A stretch of DNA of 64,000 nucleotides, taken from contig NZ_CP012101.1 of the NCBI RefSeq assembly GCF_001182785.1, positions 186,001-250,000 on the forward strand, in the 5' to 3' direction. The DNA comes from Bacillus thuringiensis. Its GTDB lineage: Bacteria; Bacillota; Bacilli; Bacillales; Bacillaceae_G. Both the position numbers and the translations under genes were made by a program. Of the stretch, positions 52,719 through 60,682 are shown piece by piece; position 1 is the first letter of the stretch, and every line of letters begins with the position of its first letter. The notes beneath the pieces were generated by a model. It was not told the DNA's origin, did not search any database, and saw nothing but the letters and a program-made list of their open reading frames with translations.

Positions 52719-53510
52719 TTCTTTTTAATCCTATACAGTAACTCATTTTTATTGTGTTGTGTAACTCAAAAAAGAAAGTGTTATGAAGCTATGAATATCA
52801 AGGGCAGTAGCGTTTGGCTTAGTTACACAAAATAGAACATATGGGTAAGTCATTTGCTGGAATCATAGTATGAAATAGTGGATACAAATAAATGTAGAAC
52901 ATAAGGGGAGGAAATCTAATTCATGTTAAATGAAGAATTATTAGAGGCACTAATTAAATATTGAAGGTTTAAGGGGGAAAATCCTGATATCTTACAAGTA
53001 AATCGAAGGTATTTTAGAAGCCTTCTAGAAAAATTGAATTATCCAGAGTGGCTTATTAAAAAGAAAGAAAAAGAAACAGAAATGAAAACAAGTTTATTAG
53101 GAGTGGCAGTTGAGCTAACAGATGCAGTGGGAAAATTTGAACTGTGAAGAAAGTTGGCAGAGTCGTGACTGCTTTTTGGCAGGAGATGTGCCGGTTGTTT
53201 TGGAATTATCATGTTATATTTGTATTGTGAGAAGTGGCGGAAAACACAATTCACTATGTTGTTTCTAAAAATTTAAACGGTTCGTAATGACGGCACATAA
53301 AATCCGAAACCAGCAGATGGTACTGATTGAATGCTACCGTGATTAAGGAGAGCTTTTGCTCTTCTTAATCATGTTTGCTGTTTAGCTGAATATAATAACA
53401 TTAGGTGAATGGAAGAAAAGCAAAATGTTTAATACCTTAAATAAAATGTTAGCAACTATGAATAAATGGTGATTTTATTGAAATCAAATTAGTGGAAAGG
53501 CAGGGATAGT
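52719..53510. other. Decayed phage DNA
   Basis: A plus-strand relic from 52924 reads MLNEELLEALIKY, a stop, then RFKGENPDILQVNRRYFRSL and more up to about 53145. A hairpin terminator lies at 53341-53370. No intact gene is seen. Confidence 0.45.
53341..53370 (+). terminator. Terminator-like hairpin
   Basis: GATTAAGGAGAGC pairs, with one mismatch, with GCTCTTCTTAATC around TTTT. Confidence 0.65.
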
Positions 53511-53726
53511 ATGAAATACTTAGAAGTTAGCATGAATGGTGGATATAAACATCAAGTTCATATGCCTCTAGAAGAGTTTGAAATTTGGATTACAGGTAAA
53601 GAGGGGTTGTTACTTAATAAATTAATTCTTGTTGGAGACGTTATGATTAATCCAACTAATATCTCTATGGTTAGAGAAAAAGTAAATGATAATTTTGAAG
53701 TTCCAGGGGTATACAAACCTAAATAA
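53511..53726 (+). CDS. Small phage-type protein
   Basis: A 71-aa protein, MKYLEVSMNGGYKHQVHMPL..., with a beta-rich fold and no membrane helix; AGGCAGGG lies before ATG. It is followed by a terminator. It looks intact among relics. Function unknown. Confidence 0.5.
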   Translation: MKYLEVSMNGGYKHQVHMPLEEFEIWITGKEGLLLNKLILVGDVMINPTNISMVREKVNDNFEVPGVYKPK

Positions 53727-53731
53727 TACGT

Positions 53732-53758
53732 AAAAAAGCATCCATCAGGGTGCTTTTA
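53732..53758 (+). terminator. Terminator
   Basis: AAAAAGCATCC pairs with GGGTGCTTTT. Confidence 0.75.
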
Positions 53759-53769
53759 GTCAATTTATA

Positions 53770-55179
53770 GATTGTTTCCCTAATGAAGATATTGTTAATT
53801 CTGCTTACTTTAACATTGATGGAAAAGTTCCAATTGATAATGGTGTATTTATCGAGCTGGAACTTTGACAACCAAATAAAACACCCCGACTTTCAACTGC
53901 TAGAGAAAGAGTTCAAATCATTAACAATACTTGGATCAGAGCTATTTGTACAGCTAAAGCCCCGGCAGGAACTGGCTTTGTAAGGTTTCGACCATACGTA
54001 CAAAGGAATGGTAGAGCTTGGTTCTGTATGACCATGCTGCAGCGAGGTAAAGTCGCCACAGAATTTTGGTTACATCCGAAAGATCAAAATGATGCTGATA
54101 AAATGATTGAAGATATTGCTAATAGAGTAGCTACTAAGGATTACGATAAAAAAGTAACAGAGTTAGAAAGAAGTATCAGAGCTACTGAAAAAGGCGTTTC
54201 AATTATTATTGGAAAACAAGAAACGTTTATAAATGAGACGTATAATGCCTATGTAAAGAAAACAGAATCTAGGTTAGAAGTGTTAGATGAAGGGAGTCTA
54301 GCACAGATTTTAAAGGATGGCATCATGACTTCTATCAATATGTCACCTGGTAAAATTACAATTGATGCTGAAAAACTTAATATTAATGCCGATACAATAG
54401 TAAATGGCTAATAGCAAAAGGAATCACCATTGATTTCATTAAAATCAGTGGTGATAAAGTAACAATTGATAAGAATGGTATTATAGCAAAAATGCATGAA
54501 TTCTTTTTGAAGATGAGCGTGGGCAGAAATTTTCAGTAACACCAAGGAAGAATCTCATTCCAAATCATGACTTTTCACAAATTTCTTTTCAAACTTTTAA
54601 TAATTATTTTTTGAAGATCGAATACAGTCCTACATAGACAATTATGTATAATCCATATATTGAAAACCAGTGGTTAATCCGATGCGGATAGATTTGTCAA
54701 ATTGGATTCGATTTACATTATTTGAAGGGGTCAAACCGGGTAAGAAATACACATCGTCTGCTCATTTCAGAGCAACTACCAATGATAATCGTGTAAACAT
54801 TACAAACAATCCAATCATGAGAGCGGTATTCGGTAAATATAACGGTGACATTCCTGTGGAGCTTGGACGAGCATCAAAAACTTATGATGCACCAAGCATT
54901 CAAACTGGGAAAATAGTAAGATATGCTTTAACCTTCAGTGTGCCGAGTAACCATGAAGAAGGAAATGGTTATGTTTATATTGATTTATTTGGCGAGGGTC
55001 TCATAAATAATATGCAAGCAATTGCTGTATCAGGTGTTCAGTTGGTGGAAGGTGACGTTCCTGCCGTGTATAACTGGGATACAACAAATGGACAAGTAAT
55101 GAACGGTACACTTCCTTTTTCTACAATTGCACTTGGTACAAAAGATAATATTATTTGGCACAATTATGTGAACAAATGA
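53770..55179 (+). pseudogene. Phage tail/tail-fibre protein, multiply broken
   Basis: Successive frames show a carbohydrate-binding module end (APAGTGFVRFRPYVQRNGRAW), LQRGKVATEFWLHPKDQNDA, a coiled coil (KKVTELERSIRATEKGVSII), tail repeats (TIDAEKLNINADTIVNG) and then GKKYTSSAHFRATTNDNRVN with AVSGVQLVEGDVPAVYNWD. Stops near 53867, 54411 and 54640 and shifts break it. The order is that of the receptor-binding tail protein of B. cereus siphophages, just before the endolysin. Confidence 0.7.
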
Positions 55180-55189
55180 AACTATACAA

Positions 55190-55831
55190 AATTCAAGCGT
55201 TCTTATGAAAAGTATGTAAAACTTTTAACGGGAATTTTAAAAGCTAGCAAGATATCTGTAGAAAAAGGATTGTGGACACATAGCGATGTAACACATCACC
55301 TTGGCAGTACAAATCATAAAGATCCAATTGATTACCTTAAGTCTCATGGTGTTTCAGAAGCTCAATTTAGAGCAGACGTACAACGAGTATACGACAGCAG
55401 TAACATATGGGATTGCCTATATTGAAGGTTACAACGTTAACTTACGTAAAGGACCAGGTACAAGCTATTCTAAGATTCTTCAATTAAACAAACCAAAACC
55501 TTATATTGTATGGGTTGAAAAGGGTGGTTGGTTAAATCTTGGTGGAGATCAGTGGATTAAGAACGACTCTTCTTATGTGAAGTTTAATAAGAAAAGCACA
55601 GTGGATTCTTCTATTGTAGGGAAGCGTGTTATTTCAAAAGTTAACAACCTACGTTTCTATGATGCTTCATCTTGGTAGGATAAAGACGTGGCGGGTTCTG
55701 TAGATGCAGGATTAGGATTTACAATTGATGCGAAATTAAATGTAAATAGTTCACAACAATATAAAATTCACAATAGTAAAGGCAAAACATAATATGTAAC
55801 AATAAACGAAGCCTATGTGTATGTGAAGTAA
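55190..55831 (+). pseudogene. Phage endolysin (amidase + SH3-type domains), broken
   Basis: The frames show KGLWTHSDVTHHLGSTNHKD and DYLKSHGVSEAQFRADVQRV, the end of an Amidase_2 catalytic domain. SH3-like wall-binding repeats follow (GYNVNLRKGPGTSYSKI; NNLRFYDASSW, a stop, DKDVAGSVDAGLGFTID). There is a shift near 55385 and stops at 55676 and 55790. The catalytic N-terminus is missing. It lies between the tail relic and the first IS copy. Confidence 0.75.
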
Positions 55832-55877
55832 AGTAAAAAGATGAAGTGACCCCTAAAAGTTAGACACGGTTATTTCA

Positions 55878-56687
55878 TTAGGCAGCTTGATAAAAGTGAG
55901 TCCGGTATTGTACCGGGCTCATTTTTAATTTTGCCTTAATCCGTTTCGTATTATAATAATCTATATATTTTTCTAATTCTATTTTAAAGTGCTCTACATT
56001 TTCAAATTCTTTTATGTAGAGGAACTCCGACTTCATAATCCCAAAGAAATTTTCTATTACTGCGTTGTCGTAACAGTTGCCTTTTCGAGACATACTCTGG
56101 ACGATAGCTCTTAATTCAAGTGTCCGGACGTACTGTCTCATTTGATAATGCCATCTTTGATCCGAATGCATCAGTAGCTGGTGGGTTTCAGGTAAACGTT
56201 CCAATGCTTTCTCTAACATGTCTGAAACAAGCGAATACGTCGGTCTAGAACCAATTGTATAGGTAATAATTTCATCATTATACAAATCTAATACAGGTGA
56301 TACATACAGTTCTTCTCCAAACAATTTAAACTCGGTGATGTCTGTTACCCACTTTTGATTCGATGCATCTGTATGAAAATTACGCTCTAAAATATTAGGT
56401 GCAATTCTACCGACTTTTCCTTTATAGGATTTATATTTCTTCATACGCACAACACACTTTAACCCAAGCTCTTTCATAATGCGCTGAACCTTCTTGTGGT
56501 TCACTTTCTGGCCACGATTCGTTAATTCATCACGAATGCGACGGTAACCATAACGACCTTCATTTTCCTCATAAATCGCTTTAATCTCAGCTTTCAAATC
56601 GGCATCTACATCTGGACGATTCATTTTCTTTACTAAATCATAATACGTGCTTCGAGGAATAGTAGCTAGCTCCACGAGTGCCTTCAC
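55878..56687 (-). CDS. IS3-family transposase OrfB (copy 1)
   Basis: The 269-aa rve-type integrase domain has WVTDITEF (first D), LMHSDQRWHYQM (second D) and NFFGIMKSEF (E), the DDE triad. SDQR has arginine where copy 2 and most relatives have glycine, which may weaken activity. It is normally made as an OrfAB fusion by frameshifting; with orfA broken in this copy no fusion can be made. Confidence 0.85.
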   Translation of the reverse strand: MKALVELATIPRSTYYDLVKKMNRPDVDADLKAEIKAIYEENEGRYGYRRIRDELTNRGQKVNHKKVQRIMKELGLKCVVRMKKYKSYKGKVGRIAPNILERNFHTDASNQKWVTDITEFKLFGEELYVSPVLDLYNDEIITYTIGSRPTYSLVSDMLEKALERLPETHQLLMHSDQRWHYQMRQYVRTLELRAIVQSMSRKGNCYDNAVIENFFGIMKSEFLYIKEFENVEHFKIELEKYIDYYNTKRIKAKLKMSPVQYRTHFYQAA

Positions 56688-56713
56688 CGAATATTTATGC
56701 CTTAATTCATAGA

Positions 56714-57197
56714 CTACTTGCGCTTTGTCTTGTTTTGTGATTTTTCCTTGTTTTGAACTAAGGCATTTAACTTTTTTAAGTACTCATTTTCCATCTCAAG
56801 CTGTTTAATGCGTGCTTCAAGTGCTTCGACTGACCCTTCAGTTAAAGGTTGTTTTAATTGTTTATTTGAATCTTTTTTCATGGACGGACGCCCCTTTTTC
56901 TTAGATTGAAGAGCATCAATTCCTTGTGTTTCGAGCTGTTTTTTCCAAACAGAAATCGTTGAAGGGGCAGGAATATTAAAGATAGCTGCCGTCTCAAATA
57001 AGGACATACCGTTTTCAATCATAAAGTTTAGTACGTCTAAGAAAAGCTTCCAGACCATTCTGTTTATATTGGTTTACCCAATTCAAAATGATTGTGTCAC
57101 TTATACCGAGCGATCTACCCATTTCTCAATAACTTTCATTTCCGTTCAAATAACGTAGAACGATTTGTATTTTTTCATCAGCTGTAAATTTAGCCAT
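56714..57197 (-). pseudogene. IS3-family OrfA (copy 1), 35-bp deletion
   Basis: The start (ATG 57197, AKFTADEKIQIVLRYLNGNE) is kept except for a stop in the helix region (HFSEKW-type change CCATTTCTC), and 35 bases are missing after GCTTTTCT. As a result only the last 114 codons remain in a single frame. The leucine-zipper end is intact. Confidence 0.8.
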
Positions 57198-57251
57198 AGA
57201 AAAACTGCACCCCAATTGTTAGACTGTGTCTAACAATTGGGGTGCAGTTCA

Positions 57252-57522
57252 GTGAGGAATGCTCTTTTTTACAGTATAAAGAAATATATCTCTAATTTGA
57301 TTTGTCATTGTATTATATGTAGCACTCGGAAGTAATATGAACATGAAAAATAAAAAACCAGAGCACTTTTGACCGAGGAGCACTCGGGCTACATGGGATG
57401 CTTACTATACAAGAGGAACACTTGTAACTTTTCTATATATAATAGCATCATGCCAGGAACAATTTATTACATGTTATTAAAATTTCAATAAAATAAAAAA
57501 AGAGCATTCCTGGTTGGATGGG
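57252..57522. other. Spacer between the two IS copies
   Basis: Noncoding. It holds a hairpin (AGAGCACTTTTGACCGAGGAGC region, 57360-57400) and GCATCATGCCAGGAACAATT, both repeated in diverged form at 59200-59400, plus the left half of the terminator that copy 2 split. Confidence 0.6.
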
Positions 57523-57577
57523 TGAACTGCACCCCAATTGTTAGACACAGTCTAACAATTGGAGGTGCAGTTTTTCT

Positions 57578-58096
57578 ATGGCTAAATTTACAGCTGATGA
57601 AAAAATACAAATCGTTCTACGTTATTTGAACGGAAATGAAAGTTATCGAGAACTGGGTAGATCGCTCGGTATAAGTGACACAATCATTTTGAATTGGGTA
57701 AACCAATATAAACAGAATGGTCTGGAAGCTTTTCTAAAACGATGTACAAATTACACACAACAATTTAAACTAGACGTACTAAACTTTATGATTGAAAACG
57801 GTATGTCCTTATTTGAGACGGCAGCTATCTTTAATATTCCTGCCCCTTCAACGATTTCTGTTTGGAAAAAACAGCTCGAAACACAAGGAATTGATGCCCT
57901 TCAATCTAAGAAAAAGGGGCGTCCATCCATGAAAAAAGATTCAAATAAACAATTAAAACAACCTTTAGCTGAAGGGTCAGTCGAAGCACTTGAAGCACGC
58001 ATTAAACAGCTTGAGATGGAAAATGAGTACTTAAAAAAGTTAAATGCCTTAGTTCAAAACAAGGAAAAATCACAAAACAAGACAAAGCGCAAGTAG
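57578..58096 (+). CDS. IS3-family transposase OrfA (copy 2)
   Basis: The 172-aa protein has two HTH regions (KIQIVLRYLNGNESYRELGR and LDVLNFMIENGMSLFETAA) and a leucine-zipper coiled coil (EGSVEALEARIKQLEMENEY). It ends in a lysine-rich stretch where A-rich DNA (near 58062-58085) could let ribosomes slip -1 into OrfB to make the full transposase. Confidence 0.9.
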   Translation: MAKFTADEKIQIVLRYLNGNESYRELGRSLGISDTIILNWVNQYKQNGLEAFLKRCTNYTQQFKLDVLNFMIENGMSLFETAAIFNIPAPSTISVWKKQLETQGIDALQSKKKGRPSMKKDSNKQLKQPLAEGSVEALEARIKQLEMENEYLKKLNALVQNKEKSQNKTKRK

Positions 58097-58932
58097 TCTA
58101 TGAATTAAGGCATAAATATTCGGTCAAAGCACTCGTGGAGCTAGCTACTATTCCTCGAAGCACGTATTATGATTTAGTAAAGAAAATGAATCGTCCAGAT
58201 GTAGATGCCGATTTGAAAGCTGAGATTAAAGCGATTTATGAGGAAAATGAAGGTCGTTATGGTTACCGTCGCATTCGTGATGAATTAACGAATCGTGGCC
58301 AGAAAGTGAACCACAAGAAGGTTCAGCGCATTATGAAAGAGCTTGGGTTAAAGTGTGTTGTGCGTATGAAGAAATATAAATCCTATAAAGGAAAAGTCGG
58401 TAGAATTGCACCTAATATTTTAGAGCGTAATTTTCATACAGATGCACCGAATCAAAAGTGGGTAACAGACATCACAGAGTTTAAATTGTTTGGAGAAAAA
58501 CTGTATGTATCACCTGTATTAGATTTGTATAATGGTGAAATTATTACCTATACAATTGGTTCTAGACCGACGTATTCGCTTGTTTCAGACATGTTAGAGA
58601 AAGCATTGGAACGTTTACCCGAAACCCACCAGCTACTGATGCATTCGGATCAAGGATGGCATTATCAAATGAGACAGTACGTCCGGACACTTGAATCAAG
58701 AGCTATCGTCCAGAGTATGTCTCGAAAAGGAAACTGTTACGACAACGCAGTAATAGAAAATTTCTTTGGGATTATGAAGTCGGAGTTCCTCTACATAAAA
58801 GAATTTGAAAATGTAGAGCACTTTAAAATAGAATTAGAAAAATATATAGATTATTATAATACGAAACGGATTAAGGCAAAATTAAAAATGAGCCCGGTAC
58901 AATACCGGACTCACTTTTATCAAGCTGCCTAA
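58095..58932 (+). CDS. IS3-family transposase OrfB (copy 2)
   Basis: The frame from GTG 58135 encodes 265 aa, but its open frame begins before 58095 (VVYELRHKYSVKALVELATI), overlapping the OrfA end as expected for programmed frameshifting. The DDE residues lie in WVTDITEF, LMHSDQGWHYQM and NFFGIMKSEF. All motifs are intact, so the copy is probably active and could supply transposase to copy 1. Confidence 0.88.
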
Positions 58933-59050
58933 TGAAATAACCGTGTCTAACTTTTAGGGGTCACTTCAGGGAGGAATACTCTTTTTCTGTATTACAGTAT
59001 CGGCATTTTAATTATATGAATCCACTATATACAATATGACTTAAAAATAA

Positions 59051-59081
59051 TAAAGACACTTTCCCCAGCTGAAAGTGTCTC
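59051..59081. terminator. Terminator-like hairpin
   Basis: AAAGACACTTTC pairs, with one mismatch, with GAAAGTGTCTCA. Confidence 0.7.
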
Positions 59082-59318
59082 ATGTGATGATTCTCTAGAT
59101 GTATAAATAGTATATCCAATATTAGTGAAGGATAGAACTTATTATTGACCGATAAATGTATATGTTAACTATTTTTTTACAAAAGAATAGTTTTATTAAA
59201 ATTTCCAATAAAAAACCAAAGCACTTTTGACCGAGAGGTACTTTGGTTACATAGGATGATTACTATATAAGAGGGAATCGTGTAATTTTATTTTATGTAG
59301 TAACATGATGAAATATGA

Positions 59319-59355
59319 GAAAAACACTCCTGATGTTGTCAATAGGAGTGTTTTT
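59319..59355. terminator. Bidirectional terminator
   Basis: AAAAACACTCCT pairs with AGGAGTGTTTTT. Confidence 0.85.
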
Positions 59356-59625
59356 CTATATATAAAATGGCATCATGCCAGGAGCAATTTATTATATGCT
59401 TTTAAAGTTCTTAACATGTCATCAAAATAAAAAGACACCTTCTAAAGTTGAAGGCATCCCAAATGTGGTGGCTCTCTAGATGTATAAATAATATATGCAA
59501 AATAAGTCATTTTTATGTGAATTAAAATTTACTTTTAGATAGTGCCTTGGGTATGGGGTTAACTATTTTACTTAATAAACGGGATCCCTAAATATAGACT
59601 GAACAACCTTCATACAATCGTCCTC

Positions 59626-59755
59626 CTTTAAGTCAAGTGAATTATATGTCTTATCGGAAAGAGCATTTGAAGATCAATGTACACCAGCAAATCCGAAATT
59701 TCCATTGATTTTAGAATTGAAAGAAGTATATAAACAAGCATATAAAGGTGTGTAA
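59626..59755 (+). pseudogene. Iron-containing alcohol dehydrogenase, C-terminal fragment
   Basis: The frame reads LSERAFEDQCTPANPKFPLI and then LELKEVYKQAYKGV, stop. This matches the end of Fe-type alcohol dehydrogenases (xAFxDQCTxxNPRxPLxxELKxLxxxAYxG). Only ~40 codons remain. It is probably a passenger from chromosomal DNA. Confidence 0.5.
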
Positions 59756-59954
59756 TAAGTTAAGTAGATATAACTTTTTTAGTTCATAGATTATATATTT
59801 GATATTTGTAAATATATTGTATATGGGTGTTAAGAGAAAATAAATCTTATAAACAGCTGTGTTCTAAATAGAACAACTAACAAAAACGCTGCCTAGATGA
59901 CCTGTATGTAGGTGAGAAGGGAGTGTACAAAAACTATGTCTAAATTGTAAGAAG

Positions 59955-60098
59955 TTAGATCAAGTAATTGAAAAAAGGTGAATTAATATCGCTTTTTTAA
60001 GCAGTATGGATTCAATCATGAAAAGGTACTTTGTTATAGTAGAGAATTAGATTTATTACTTTATGATTTGATGAAATCTAATGAAAATAATAAATAAA
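59955..60098 (+). pseudogene. Spo0E-like aspartyl phosphatase relic
   Basis: Across two shifts the DNA reads KKLDQVIEKR, GELISLF and then QYGFNHEKVLCYSRELDLLL. This recalls the two-helix Spo0E family and its SxxLD signature (here YSRELD). Stops after KR and LF show decay. Members dephosphorylate Spo0A to delay sporulation. Confidence 0.5.
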
Positions 60099-60151
60099 TC
60101 AAATTTATATAAAAAAGAAATTAAATATAAATATTTAAGATATATTTTAAA

Positions 60152-60189
60152 TAAAAAGTGCTTTCCTATAAATAGGAGAGCGCTTTTTT
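60152..60189. terminator. Bidirectional terminator
   Basis: AAAAAGTGCTTTCCTAT pairs, with mismatches, with ATAGGAGAGCGCTTTTT. Confidence 0.8.
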
Positions 60190-60682
60190 ATCTCAATTTC
60201 ATCTATTTTGGTGAGAGATTTTTTATCTCCTGATAACTCACAAACTTAAACTGAAGTAGAAAAAGGAATGAAGTAATCTGATGGTAGTAATCACCTTAGT
60301 GATTTCAATGTATACATGACGAATCAGCTTGTATTTATTTCCTCGATAGGATTTTACATAATATTAATTTTTTGCGAAATATTAGTCTGTAATTAATTAG
60401 ATTTAAATTATTATTCACACTAAATGACTACCTTTGTGTAGTTTATTTGATTTGTAAGATAGTTAAAAATACTAAATTAAAGCACAAAGACTCGTTATTG
60501 ATTGATATTTTATAAAGTTGTATTTATATGTGTCATAAAATAACATCTAAATATAATTATAAATAGGATAGAGGGAGGACTATGTAAAAAGTAATAAATA
60601 CAAGTTCATGAACTGTTTTAACTCGTAAGCACATGCTTAAAGAAACGAAATAAATTTATCAAGGAAATGAGAGGGAGATAAT

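Larger units (their letters stand above)
55842..57251 (-). mobile_element. IS3-family (IS150-like) element, copy 1, defective
   Basis: Ends are TGAAGTGACCCCTAAAAGTT (55842) and, inverted, TGAACTGCACCCCAATTGTT (57251), about 25-bp imperfect inverted repeats. The element is 1,410 bp. Compared with copy 2 it lacks 35 bp in orfA and one base near the left end. The flanks (AGA and GTG) do not form a target duplication, so a deletion or recombination has happened at one edge. Confidence 0.9.
57523..58968 (+). mobile_element. IS3-family (IS150-like) element, copy 2, apparently intact
   Basis: 1,446 bp from TGAACTGCACCCCAATTGTT to the inverted end TTTAGGGGTCACTTCA, with GGG on both sides as a 3-bp target duplication. 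CCAATTGTTAGAC and GTCTAACAATTGG near the left end form a hairpin that may block outside transcription. It lies inverted to copy 1, 271 bp away. Its target was the loop of a terminator: AAAAAGAGCATTCCT is on the left and AGGAATACTCTTTTT on the right. Confidence 0.9.
58969..60682. other. Noncoding region with terminators and small gene relics
   Basis: Contains terminators at 59051-59081, 59319-59355 and 60152-60189, a diverged repeat of the IS spacer (59200-59420), an alcohol-dehydrogenase fragment and a Spo0E-like relic (below). The last 120 bases are the promoter region of the enhancin-like gene; no PlcR box was recognised. Confidence 0.55.
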
